From the NCBI GenBank assembly GCA_963775835.1, contig CAVZKV010000020.1, forward strand, positions 417,080-481,079: DNA of 64,000 nucleotides. The letters run 5' to 3'. A model generated the notes under the pieces. That model did not search any database, was not told the origin of the DNA, and saw only the letters and a program-made list of their open reading frames with translations. Origin of the DNA: AWTP1-13 sp963775835 (GTDB taxonomy: Bacteria; Pseudomonadota; Alphaproteobacteria; Rhizobiales; Hyphomicrobiaceae). Position 1 is the stretch's first letter. Each line of letters opens with the position of its first letter. The translations under genes and the position numbers were made by a program. Below are positions 45,460 through 54,324 of the stretch, piece by piece.

Positions 45460-46150
45460 GTGGTCCTCGCCCACCGCGGCCCCTCAGGGAGAGAGGTCAT
45501 GTTCGTGGACCCTTCAGGCCGTGGCAAGAATGAAACTTCTTATGCGGTCCTTAAGCTCTCGCACGGCGGGATGTTCCTGGTCGCCAGCGGCGGGTTCCTT
45601 GCCGGCTATGATGATAAGACGCTCAACGCGTTCGTGGCGATTATCAAGAAGCACGACGTCAAGCTGATTTTGTGCGAGCCCAACTACGGTGTGGGAGGTT
45701 CACCAAGCTGCTGATCAGTGCCGTCCAGCAGTACCCCTATGATTGTCGTGTAGAGAACGCTGACTGGAGTGCCGTGGCTGAAGAGCACCGGATCGTCGAC
45801 GTGCTCAAATCGGTCATGAACCAACATCGTCTCACAGTATGTCTGTCGGTGATCGAGCAGGACTTCGACAGCACGAAGCTCATTGATAAGAAAGGAGGTC
45901 CCCTGTACCGCCTCTTCTACCAACTTACGCGCATGATTCACGCGAAGGGAGCGCTTGCTCAGGACGATAGGCTCGATGCGCTTGCTGGCGCTGTGGCGTA
46001 CTACGTCGAGCACATGGCGCGCGACACACATATGGCGGCGCTGGATCACAAAGCCCGAGAGTTCGACAAGCAGCTTGAGAAGTTCATCAAGCATGCGATG
46101 GGCCAGCATGGCACACCGCCCAGGCGGTTCGCTTGCGCCATCATGCGCTG
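45460..46150 (+). pseudogene. T7-like phage terminase large subunit, nuclease-domain remnant
   Basis: VMFVDPSGRGKNETSYAVLK is the start of the RNase H-like nuclease domain of T7 gp19-type terminases, with its first catalytic Asp. The frame breaks near 45700 (EPNYGVGG to GRFTKLLISA), and continues VMNQHRLTVCLSVIEQDFDS, LFYQLTRMIHAKGALAQDDR, and LDALAGAVAYYVEHMARD, which contains the last catalytic Asp pair (DDRLDAL). The ATPase N-terminal half is absent. A decayed prophage trace; no other phage gene is adjacent. Confidence 0.8.
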
Positions 46151-46378
46151 CGGAAATAAGAGACCCTCGAGGGTCAGAAACCTAAAGGGTCTCCCCTTCC
46201 CCTTGGGCTGCGCTGATCAACTGACATGCCAAAGGAGCAGCACCAACGCAGCCGTGGAAGCCCAGGGAGAGTGGACCCGTCTGCCGGGCGCTGTCTGTCT
46301 GGAAGATGACCTTCAGATGATCGACCGCTTATGAACCCTTCTGGACTTGGGCTAAGCGGCTAAGAAATTTCAGGGCCC

Positions 46379-46403
46379 GGAACACGTAGAACGACAAGCG
46401 GTT
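46379..46403 (+). promoter_or_regulatory. Putative EcfG-type promoter
   Basis: GGAAC (46379-46383), 16 bases, GGTT (46400-46403). One mismatch, 52 bases before the 46455 gene. Confidence 0.45.
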
Positions 46404-46454
46404 ACTAAAGCAGCAACGAATTGACAGCCCCGCATTTTGCGGGAGGAGGTAACC

Positions 46455-46829
46455 ATGAGAGCATCGAACATAGTCTTGATGACATGCGTTTCTTTGGCCC
46501 TTGCAACTGCCAGCGCGGGTGCGGGACCGTGCAACCAAGAAATCATGGATGTGACGAAGAAGCTGGCAGCAACCGACGCCGGTTCTGGCCCCAGCACCGG
46601 CAATCCCGGGCGGATGGCCGGCGACCAAAAAGGTCAGCATCCAGGTACGTCAGTGATCAGTAAGGAAACTGAGGGCAAGGCTACTTCTCCCCAGGATGTG
46701 CAGCGTCAATCCGGCGTCAAGACTGAAGCTAGCCACGCTCTCGAGCGCGCTCGTGCTCTCGACGCCCAAGGCAAAGAAGCTGAGTGCATGAATGAGGTAA
46801 GGAACGCGAAACAGCTGGCAGGACTTTGA
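46455..46829 (+). CDS. Exported conserved small protein
   Basis: A 124-residue periplasmic protein: signal MRASNIVLMTCVSLALATAS plus AGA, then PCNQEIMDVTKKLAATDAGS, a glycine-rich linker, and RARALDAQGKEAECMNEVRN plus AKQL at the C terminus. Two cysteines (one near each end of the mature part) may form a disulfide. Conserved in Bradyrhizobium-like genomes, function unknown. Excellent GGGAGGAGG before the ATG. Confidence 0.75.
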   Translation: MRASNIVLMTCVSLALATASAGAGPCNQEIMDVTKKLAATDAGSGPSTGNPGRMAGDQKGQHPGTSVISKETEGKATSPQDVQRQSGVKTEASHALERARALDAQGKEAECMNEVRNAKQLAGL

Positions 46830-46856
46830 TCCCTTGGCGCTTCAGGAACATGGTTA

Positions 46857-47374
46857 TGGGCCTTATCGATGTTCTAAATGGAATGCAGAATGGCCCCGCG
46901 CGGGGAGCCCGTACCGGGTAAAGGGCGGCAGGTCCAAAATCACGATGGCGCTCCTCGGCCTGCTTGCCTACAAGGCTTACAAGGGCCTGACGCAGCCAGA
47001 CCAAACCTAGCGCCGCCTGCACGCTATCCTCAGCGGAGCGTGGAGATCCGCAGGACGATCAGCTCGGAGGCCTTGCCGGGGTCCTACGCACGATCTTTTG
47101 CGGTGGCCCGGTCGCGGCGTCGATAACACTGTCCGGGACGACAGAGGTCAGGGAGAGATTGCGCGCTCGTGGGTAGGACGCGGGCCCAATCGGCCCATTA
47201 CCCCAGAAGCTAGAGACCGCTCTTGGCGAGGATGCGATCAGGGATCTCGTGGGACAGACCGGCATGGATCGGCGCGAACTTCTCGAAACTCTGAGCGAGC
47301 ATCTCCCCCGCGTGATCGACCACCTTACCCCCGACCGCATTCCGACCGACCGGGAGGTCGCGCGGTTGGCTTGA
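46857..47374 (+). pseudogene. DUF937 (YidB-like) protein, degenerate
   Basis: Begins MGLIDVLNGMQNG exactly like the intact paralogue at 54782, then shows several frameshifts and stops. Later blocks are still readable: GGLAGVLRTIF, GRGPNRPITPE, IRDLVGQTGMDR and LLETLSEHLPRVIDHLTP in three frames. At least four lesions. The order of blocks follows the intact gene throughout. Confidence 0.8.
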
Positions 47375-47435
47375 TTATCTCCGCTTCCTACCTAGTCACT
47401 CCGCGCGCAGTTGTCATGGGTGGTTGCCGATGGTG

Positions 47436-47783
47436 CTATTTCCTGCCGGCTGACAGTTCATTGCCATCGGATCGGTACGCCGGCGGCACGTAGACGCTGA
47501 CCGTCTTCAGCAGGCTACGGCCCGTGTTGCGGATTTCGTGCGCGTCGCCGCGTTCGATCAGCACCATTGACCCGGCGCGCAACGGCACCTTATGGCCATT
47601 GATCACCGCCGCACCCGTACCGGAAATGACCACCAGCCACTGATCCGCGCCTCGATGACGATTGTCCGGCCCGCCCTCGCATCCGCCCCGGGCAAGCACC
47701 ATCACCGCGCCCTGCGACCGGTCGTTGCCGACGCTGACGCGAAACCCGGTCTGAAAGGTGAGATCCTGTCTCTTCATCCTCAT
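47436..47783 (-). CDS. Single-domain cupin protein
   Basis: A 115-residue cupin_2 protein. The two cupin motifs are ADQWLVVISGTGAAVINGHK, then VPLRAGSMVLIERGDAHEIR. Usual metal-binding histidines are partly missing in motif 1 (RGADQW), while the motif 2 histidine is present (GDAHEI), so metal binding is uncertain. Members often are sugar isomerase-like or small-molecule sensors. The start could be MKRQD two codons in. No operon partner. Confidence 0.8.
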   Translation of the reverse strand: MRMKRQDLTFQTGFRVSVGNDRSQGAVMVLARGGCEGGPDNRHRGADQWLVVISGTGAAVINGHKVPLRAGSMVLIERGDAHEIRNTGRSLLKTVSVYVPPAYRSDGNELSAGRK

Positions 47784-47799
47784 TACCTTACACGGATGT

Positions 47800-48300
47800 G
47801 TCGTTATAAGTGACGCTGCGGACCATTTTTCGCCAGGGCGGAAGCGGCGGCAAGCCGAGGATCACCCGCACCGGAGCGAGCGAAGGCGGTGGATCGGCGA
47901 GACGCCATCATCTTGAGCCACCGCCCTCTGCCCATGCACGTCCGATGTCATTTTTTCTCGGCGATTTCAATAGTGTTTGGGCGTCCAGTCAGCGTCGGGC
48001 CACGAACGTTGGATGAGCGCAACCTGGCGGCGACCAAAGATTAAGCGCCTCGGGCGTGGGGCGAGCTGGGGCGCGAAAGTCCATTCGGCTGCTGCTGTTG
48101 AGGGGAAGGAGCACCAACTGGGGCTAACGGAGGGATTGCTTCATGGCAAAGCTTACGCTTAGTTACGGGTGGCTGAGAGATGTCACCACCCCGCTAGACA
48201 TGTCTCAGTCAATGGGCGGGCTCCTAGCCCTCTGGGAGCCCGTTTCACATTTCGACCGTCGCGCATAAGCTTTGGCATAGCGCAGACTGAGTTCCTCAGC
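47800..48300. other. Intergenic region with terminator-like palindrome
   Basis: No gene. Bases 48217 to 48244 contain CGGGCTCC pairing with GGGAGCCCG, similar to the palindrome at 39535. Confidence 0.4.
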
Positions 48301-48307
48301 CATCATC

Positions 48308-48580
48308 ATGAGCGCTCGCTCATGGATGATGTATCATTTGGACCTGAAGCCCTAAAGGCAATCGGCGAAGCCTTTGACGCGGCCTGGGCGGAGATCGCCA
48401 ATCACGTAAAGTGCGCGTTCGTGTACGGTGCTCGACAACTTCGGCGACGATCCACTCCACATAAGAGGCGCCGCGCTACAAACTGTCATGCAGTGCTGTC
48501 AGTTGCCTCTAAAGATAGCCGCGACGTGGAAGTCCTCAAAAACGCTGCCTTGCAAAACGCGCTGGCACTAATTGAGATTT
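48308..48580 (+). pseudogene. MRARQLIDG-family copy with insertion and frameshifts
   Basis: MSARS at 48308 slips into MDDVSFGPEALKAIGEAFDA, then AWAEIAN, an insertion of about 30 unrelated bases, DNFGDDPLHI in a different frame, and finally AVLSVASKDSRDVEVLKNAA plus LQ. The four blocks match the intact protein at 32283 in order. Confidence 0.7.
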
Positions 48581-48923
48581 GTGCTTCAATTCGGTGTGAG
48601 CGGAGCGCGCGCGAGGCCATTTCATGGACAGGCGCGCAGGAGCCGCCCGCCATCGTCAAGCAAACCGCGAACCGTGCAGATTGCCGGATCGCCAACGCCG
48701 AAGGCGGTGCACCGGTCCAGAAGATGGCGATCGGTCATGAAAGACAAACGCTTGGGCCAGCGGTTTGTCACCAGGCCGGAAGCCTTTGAGATGGCAGGAA
48801 ATTCGGGAACCTGAGACCGAGCACAGAGTTCATCGGGGTACAACCTTTTTCCCCCGAAAGGACGTAAGCGGTACTCCGGCTCCACATTTCGGCCTGGCTC
48901 CGGCTGTGGCTTGATGCCGGCCC

Positions 48924-49358
48924 ATGAGCCATCGATTTGAACATAAGTTTGAGCATACGCTTGAAAGCAAGCCCGCCGACAGCGCCGTGACGACGGTGCG
49001 CCGGCTTGAGCTGATCACGGGGACCGGACGGCGCCGGCAGTGGTCGGCCGACGACAAGGCCCGCATCGTCGTCGAGAGCCTTAAGCCCGGTGCCAACGTA
49101 TCGGAGGTGGCGCGGCGGCACGGGCTCAGCCCGCAGCAATTGTTCGGCTGGCGGCGGCAGGCGCGTGAGGCGGTCGGCAGCGCGCCGGCAGGTCTTGCCG
49201 CGCCTGATCCGTGGCGATGTCCACACCCGAGCAGCGGCAGGGCGAAGCCGCGGGGGTCGCCTGGGCCAGAGCCTGCCTTCGCGCCGGTCGTGATCGCGTC
49301 CGCGACATCATCGCCGGCCCCGGCTGCTCCACCCTCGCCACCTGCCGACACGGTAAGA
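48924..49358 (+). pseudogene. IS66-family accessory protein TnpA, orphaned
   Basis: RRLELITGTGRRRQWSADDK, then ARIVVESLKPGANVSEVARR plus HGLSPQQLFGWRRQAREA is the IS66 TnpA (IS3/IS911-like) helix-turn-helix. The C-terminal part drifts after VIASATSSPAPAAPPSPPAD, and tnpB and tnpC are absent, so this is an element remnant. The open frame runs on into the DUF892 gene region without meaning. The N-terminal ATG at 48924 is plausible. Confidence 0.7.
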
Positions 49359-49435
49359 TGCCCTGGACCTACGCAAAACAGGCTTGAGACGCTGTCGAGG
49401 TGGGGCGGCTGTACCGCTTACGAAAGGACGCTGGC

Positions 49436-49945
49436 ATGGGCCTTTTCAGCAAAGACATCGAAAATATGGACGACCTCCTCCTCCATGGTCTGTAGGACAT
49501 CTACTATGCCGAGAACCAGATCGTTAAAGCGCTGCCGAAACTGATCGACAAGGCGACGAACCGCGATCTGACTAAGGGACTAAAGGACCACCTTCAAGAA
49601 ACGAAGAAGCAGATCGAGCGCCTCGACCAAGTTTTCAAGAAGCTTGGCAAGCAGCCGGAGGGCGTCAAATGTCCGGCCATCGACGGGCTGATCGAGGAAG
49701 GCGATGAAACCGCCGGCGAAGTCGCCGACAAGGAAGTTCTTGACGCGGCTATCGTCGGGGCGGCGCAGGCGGTCGAGCACTATGAGATCGCCCGCTACGG
49801 CACGCTGATCGCGTGGGCGGACTCGCTCGGGCACGATGACATCGTGAGCTTCCTCAATACCAACCTTAACGAGGAAAAGGCTGCGGACAAAAAGCTCTCG
49901 ACCGTCGCCCTGCGCAAAGGCGTCAACCGTAAGGCAGCGAGCTAG
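49436..49945 (+). pseudogene. DUF892 (YciE/YciF) ferritin-like protein with in-frame amber codon
   Basis: Reads MGLFSKDIENMDDLLLHGL, TAG, DIYYAENQIVKALPKLIDK and continues for 150 codons to 49945 in one frame (DETAGEVADKEVLDAAIVGA, then YEIARYGTLIAWADSLG). The total of 169 codons is right for YciE/YciF stress proteins, whose four-helix ferritin-like fold binds a dinuclear metal site. TAG at 49493-49495 replaces the conserved Gln (or Arg) codon; CAG to TAG explains it. Everything else is intact, so a recent mutation or sequencing error. It lies next to the IS66 remnant. Confidence 0.85.
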
Positions 49946-49949
49946 CGCC

Positions 49950-50127
49950 ATGGCGCGCAAACGCGAGCTGATTGAGCCCCACAAAGGCGAAAGCGCTATC
50001 CGCGACGAGCGCGGCCGCATCGAGGAAAGCGATGATGTCGGCCGCTCTCCGGCCCAGGACCGGCGCCGCTGCCAAGCCGGGCCAGGCCGACAAGGGCGAC
50101 CGCTCGCGCGCCGGCCGCAAGTCCTGA
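49950..50127 (+). pseudogene. Small basic stress-linked protein, frameshifted
   Basis: MARKRELIEPHKGESAIRDE, then RGRIEESDDVGRSPAQDRRR, with the end in the next frame (AAAKPGQADKGDRSRAGRKS). Similar small lysine/arginine-rich proteins of this pattern are frequent in alphaproteobacteria, with KRYxxRD where this has a small deletion. At least two lesions. It follows the DUF892 gene by 4 bases. Confidence 0.6.
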
Positions 50128-50751
50128 TCAGCAGGGTTCGCGCTTCGCCACAGCGACAAGGAAGCGCAGTTTGCGCGCCGACCAACGCGGTCCCGCGTAG
50201 TCAACGCCGATGCGGGGCGTCGCGATCGCTTTGCACGAGCCCTTGCCAGTCTCGAACCAGAGGCCGGATCCGGGCTCTGCCAGCCGGCCATTGAGGGCGC
50301 CGTCGATGCGTAGCGTCCGCGTTAGTCGTGCCGGACCCGACACGCCGCCGGCAGACCGGATCAGCACCGCAGCCGGCTCCCCTTCCGCGCCCGTGACGAC
50401 GTTGAGCATCCAGTGAAGCCCGTAGACGAAGTAGATGTAGAGGGTGCCTGGCGGTCCGTACATCACCTCGGTGCGCGTTGTCCGTCCGCGCGCCGCGTGA
50501 CACGCAAGATCGTGTGGGCCGAGATAGGCCTCGGTTTCCGAAATCGTGAGAGCGACACGCTTGCCGCGGATGCGGCGCACGAGCGCCCTTCCGAGCAGCT
50601 CACGCGCGACGACATCGGCAGGCCTTTCGAAGAAGGCTGGCCCGAGGACGGCAGAAGTCCTTGTCCCTATGGCATCCCGCAGCCGGGCCGGAGCAATTTC
50701 GCGTCTTCGCACGTTGATAGATCTAGCATGACCGACAGCATCAAAGACCAA
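50128..50751 (-). CDS. DNA-3-methyladenine glycosylase (AAG/Mpg family)
   Basis: A 207-residue base-excision glycosylase. The core starts LGPAFFERPADVVARELLGR; the catalytic glutamate and DNA-binding segment are in VALTISETEAYLGPHDLACH; then YGPPGTLYIYFVYGLHWMLN and AAVLIRSAGG. It removes alkylated bases from DNA. The N-terminal 30 residues before the conserved domain are not family-like, so the true start may be a little downstream of 50751. Its last bases touch the preceding pseudogene, convergent. Confidence 0.9.
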   Translation of the reverse strand: MVFDAVGHARSINVRRREIAPARLRDAIGTRTSAVLGPAFFERPADVVARELLGRALVRRIRGKRVALTISETEAYLGPHDLACHAARGRTTRTEVMYGPPGTLYIYFVYGLHWMLNVVTGAEGEPAAVLIRSAGGVSGPARLTRTLRIDGALNGRLAEPGSGLWFETGKGSCKAIATPRIGVDYAGPRWSARKLRFLVAVAKREPC

Positions 50752-50942
50752 GCGGCGCGCATCATCAAGCTCGCCCGTCAGCGCGTCGAGTAGTCATGCA
50801 GGCGTCCGAGAACCTGGACAGTAAGACACTTCCATCCACACGCCCTGATTGGGCAATTCCCAACGGAGCCCTTGGCCTCCGCGAAAAATTTGTGTGGCCT
50901 CGGCCCGGCTGCCTTGGGTGGCGCGTAGCCCCGCACGCTCAA

Positions 50943-50968
50943 GGAACTTTGTTCCAACACTGGCCGTT
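50943..50968 (+). promoter_or_regulatory. Consensus EcfG promoter
   Basis: GGAAC (50943-50947), 17 bases, CGTT (50965-50968): a perfect match, 139 bases before the KaiC-like gene. Confidence 0.6.
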
Positions 50969-51106
50969 GGTGTAAAGGGTGTGCCCTGATTTAATTCACA
51001 ACACACGCCCTGTCCTGCGTGGCTCTCTCTCTTGAGTTGTTGAGGCCTGCATCGTTGCTCCGGGGTTGCCCCCGATAGAGCGCCAACTGACGATAGGTGA
51101 GCGTCG

Positions 51107-52603
51107 ATGAGCCTTTCTGAGCGGCCGCGGGTATCAACGGGACTTTCCGGCCTCGACGACATCCTCGGTGGCGGCCTCGACCCCCACTGTTTGTATCTCG
51201 TGGAGGGGCGCCCGGGAACCGGCAAGACCACGCTTGGGCTCCACTTTCTTCTGGACGGGATCAAGAGGGGCGAGAAGGGCCTTTATATCACCTTGTCCGA
51301 AAGCGAGACGGAGCTACGCCTCGTCGCCGCGCGCCACGGCTGGTCGCTGGAGAATGTAGACATCTTCCAGCTGGTGCCTCCGGAAGCCAGCGTCGGCCCC
51401 GATCAGGAGCTCACCCTGTTTCATCCTGTGGAGACCGAGCTGAGCGAGACGACGAAGTTGATATTCGATCAAGTGCGCGAGATCGAACCAAGTCGCGTCG
51501 TATTCGACAGCCTTTCTGAAATGCGGCTCCTGGCGCAGAGTTCGCTGCGATATCGGCGCCAAATTCTTGCTTTGAAGCACTTTTTCGCCGGCCGCAAATG
51601 CACCGTGCTGCTCCTCGACGATCTCTCCTCTCATGCCGATGACCTGCAGCTACACTCCATCTCTCACGGCGTGATCCTGCTGGAGCAACTCGCGCTGGAC
51701 TATGGTGCCGAACGCAGGCGGCTGCGAGTGTCGAAGATGCGGGGTATCGCCTTTCGTGGCGGGTTCCATGACTTCACCATCGAGCACGGTGGCCTTTCCA
51801 TCTACCCTCGCCTGGTCGCCGCAGAGCACCACAAAGAGTTCCATGGCGAGCCGACGCCGAGTGGCAGCGGAGAGTTTGACGCTCTTCTGGGCGGCGGTCT
51901 GCACCGCGGCACGAGTGCTCTCCTCATTGGAGGTGCAGGTGTAGGAAAATCCACGGTCGCTTTGACATACGCCGTGGCGGCAGCGAACCGCGGTGAGCAT
52001 GCCGTGATCTTCGCCTTCGATGAAGGCGTCGGCACGGTCTATGCGCGCTGCGACGCCCTTAATATTCCGCTTCGCAATCTCGTCGAAACCGGGCGCATCA
52101 ACATCCAACAGATCGACCCGGCAGAGATGTCGCCGGGCGAGTTTGTCTCACGGGTCCGCGCTGCCGTGGAGCAGAGCCACGCGCGGGTGATCGTGATCGA
52201 CACCCTTAATGGTTACCTGAACGCAATGCCCGATGAGCGCTTCCTGGTGCTCCAGATGCACGAGCTGCTGAGCTACCTGAACCAGCTCGGCGTTGTGACC
52301 ATCCTTATCCTGGCGCAGCACGGGCTCATGGGCCCCATGCAAACCCCCCTCGATATCAGCTATCTGAGCGACACCGTTGTCATGCTCCGCTACTTTGAAG
52401 CTGCGGGCGAGGTGCGGCGGGCAATATCCGTCGTGAAAAAAAGAAGCGGGGCTCACGAGACCAAGATCCGTGAATTCCGACTAGGTTCGGGTGGATTGCA
52501 GGTCGGGCCGCCCCTGACAGATTTTCGCGGTGTCTTCACAGGAACACCAACATACGTTGGCAATGCCAAGCCGTTATTGCCGGACCCCAACGACAATGCC
52601 TGA
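51107..52603 (+). CDS. KaiC-like double-domain RecA-family ATPase
   Basis: A 498-residue protein with two RecA-like domains in tandem. Domain 1: VSTGLSGLDDILGGGLDPHC, Walker A GRPGTGKTT, and RVVFDSLSEM as Walker B. Domain 2: FDALLGGGLHRGTSALL, Walker A GGAGVGKST, VIVIDTLNGY. This is the KaiC-like architecture found in many non-cyanobacteria, where it acts in stress or signalling rather than clock function, often next to histidine kinases. Here the next gene, a hybrid kinase, starts inside its last codons. The EcfG promoter upstream supports stress control. Start ATG 51107. Confidence 0.9.
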   Translation: MSLSERPRVSTGLSGLDDILGGGLDPHCLYLVEGRPGTGKTTLGLHFLLDGIKRGEKGLYITLSESETELRLVAARHGWSLENVDIFQLVPPEASVGPDQELTLFHPVETELSETTKLIFDQVREIEPSRVVFDSLSEMRLLAQSSLRYRRQILALKHFFAGRKCTVLLLDDLSSHADDLQLHSISHGVILLEQLALDYGAERRRLRVSKMRGIAFRGGFHDFTIEHGGLSIYPRLVAAEHHKEFHGEPTPSGSGEFDALLGGGLHRGTSALLIGGAGVGKSTVALTYAVAAANRGEHAVIFAFDEGVGTVYARCDALNIPLRNLVETGRINIQQIDPAEMSPGEFVSRVRAAVEQSHARVIVIDTLNGYLNAMPDERFLVLQMHELLSYLNQLGVVTILILAQHGLMGPMQTPLDISYLSDTVVMLRYFEAAGEVRRAISVVKKRSGAHETKIREFRLGSGGLQVGPPLTDFRGVFTGTPTYVGNAKPLLPDPNDNA

Positions 52604-54320
52604 AAGCGCGAGCGAGCTTGTCCTGATCCTCGCGCCGACCGGCCGCGACGCAGTGGCGGCGGAGCAGCAGCTGCGAGCGGCGGGGCTTGAAAGCGTTGCT
52701 TGCGCCGGCATGGCGGACTTGGTGTCTCGCCTCCGGGCGGGGGCCGGCGTCGCCCTGGTGGCCGAGGAAGCCTTCGCTGGTGAAAGACCCGAGGAGCTGC
52801 GGGGGTGGCTCGCCGCACAGCCGACTTGGTCGGATTTTCCACTTCTCATCCTGACTAGCCAGCAAGTTTCACGTCGGCTCCACGCCTATCGGCTTGAACT
52901 AATGCAGGTTTTTGCAAACGTTTCGCTGCTCGAGCGTCCGCTCTCGGCGGTGTCGATGATCAGCGCTGTCAAAGCTGGTCTGCGCGCGCGCCGCCGTCAA
53001 TACGAGGTGCGCGGCCATTTGGTTGCGCGAGAGCAGGCTGCTGAGCATCTGGAAAAGCTCGTGCACGACCGCACCCGGCAGCTACTGGAGACCAACAAAC
53101 GGCTACGCGCGGAGATGGCGGAGCGAAAGCAAGCCGAAACCGCTCTGCAACAAGCGCAAAAGATGGAGGCGGTGGGTCAGATGACTGGCGGCATCGCTCA
53201 CGACTTCAACAACCTCCTGACCGCCGTAATCGGCAATCTCGACTTGGCCATCAGGCGAGTGCAAGACGAGAAGATTGCCCGATGGCTCTCGGGCGCGCTG
53301 CAAGCCGCCCAGCGCGGGGCGAAGTTGACCGCCCAGCTTCTCGCATTTGCCCGCAAACAACATATGCAAGCCGAGCCCACCGATCTAAACGCCCTTGTTT
53401 CCGGCATGGGAGATCTGCTGGTGCGCTCCATTGGAGCCACGGTGCGTATCGAGACCTCATTGCAACCCGGACTCTGGCCGGCGATGGTCGATGCCGGTCA
53501 GGTCGAGCTAATCATCCTCAATCTGGCGCTGAACGCGCGGGACGCGATGCCCGAGGGTGGCTTACTGCGCATTGCGACAAAGAATTCGGGGCACGATGAT
53601 CCCGCTCGGCCGCGAGCACTTGGCTTGGCCGGCGATTTCGCGAGTATGACAGTAAGCGATACCGGAACTGGCATGCCTGACGAGGTTAGGGCTAAGGCGT
53701 TCGAGCCGTTCTTTACGACCAAACCCCCTGGAGCCGGCACAGGACTTGGCCTTAGCCAAGTCTATGGGGTCACTCGGCAACTGGGTGGTCACGTGGACAT
53801 CGAGAGCCACGTTGGCAAAGGTACCACCATCCGGATCTACGTGCCGCGGGCGGCAGCAGCAGAAGGGCGCCAGACCGCTGAGAATGTGCTGGAGCAGCTA
53901 CCCTCTTCGGGCGCTGCCAGCGTTCTCGTCGTCGACGATGACCCCGACGTGCGCGCCTTTACCGTTTCCTGCTTGGAGAGCCTCGGCTACGAGGTTCGAG
54001 TTGCTGATGGAGGGCATGCCGCCCTCGCCATACTCGGCGGACGCGAAAGCATCAATGTCTTGTTGATCGATGTGATCATGCCGGAAGTACAAGGTCCCGA
54101 AGTCGCGCGGCTTGCCCTCGCGAAGCGTCCGGAACTCCGCATTCTCTTTATGACCGGGTACGTTGCCGAGGCAGGCGATGCAATCAACCGCCAGCACGTG
54201 CTCTCAAAACCCTTCACGGTGACCGAATTGGCGCATAAGGTGGAGGAGGTGCTGCGAGCGCCGGAGCACCCAAAACTCGAGAACGTCATTCCTATTCGGC
54301 GCAAGCCCGGCGCTGGCTAG
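52596..54320 (+). CDS. Hybrid histidine kinase with N-terminal receiver-like and C-terminal REC domain
   Basis: A 574-residue soluble kinase. Residues 1 to 125 resemble a degenerate receiver (ELVLILAPTGRDAVAAEQQL, LLILTSQQ) without a phospho-Asp. Then a coiled linker (LLETNKRLRAEMAERKQAET), HisKA with phospho-His in GGIAHDFNNLLTAVIGNLDL, HATPase with N-box LNLALNARDAMPEGG and G-box GTGMPD, GTGLGLSQVYG, and a C-terminal REC with DDDPDVRAF and IDVIMPEVQGPE as phospho-Asp site. It overlaps the KaiC-like gene by 8 bases. Convergent with the response regulator at 54325. Confidence 0.9.
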   Translation: MPESASELVLILAPTGRDAVAAEQQLRAAGLESVACAGMADLVSRLRAGAGVALVAEEAFAGERPEELRGWLAAQPTWSDFPLLILTSQQVSRRLHAYRLELMQVFANVSLLERPLSAVSMISAVKAGLRARRRQYEVRGHLVAREQAAEHLEKLVHDRTRQLLETNKRLRAEMAERKQAETALQQAQKMEAVGQMTGGIAHDFNNLLTAVIGNLDLAIRRVQDEKIARWLSGALQAAQRGAKLTAQLLAFARKQHMQAEPTDLNALVSGMGDLLVRSIGATVRIETSLQPGLWPAMVDAGQVELIILNLALNARDAMPEGGLLRIATKNSGHDDPARPRALGLAGDFASMTVSDTGTGMPDEVRAKAFEPFFTTKPPGAGTGLGLSQVYGVTRQLGGHVDIESHVGKGTTIRIYVPRAAAAEGRQTAENVLEQLPSSGAASVLVVDDDPDVRAFTVSCLESLGYEVRVADGGHAALAILGGRESINVLLIDVIMPEVQGPEVARLALAKRPELRILFMTGYVAEAGDAINRQHVLSKPFTVTELAHKVEEVLRAPEHPKLENVIPIRRKPGAG

Positions 54321-54324
54321 CAGC

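Noticed and set aside
48169..48789. Long + strand frame of 206 residues
   Set aside because: It merely happens to be open across the decayed MRARQLIDG copy; only internal blocks are protein-like.
50728..50793. 21-residue frame MTDSIKDQAARIIKLARQRV
   Set aside because: It overlaps the start of the glycosylase gene on the other strand and has no clear ribosome binding site; not enough support.
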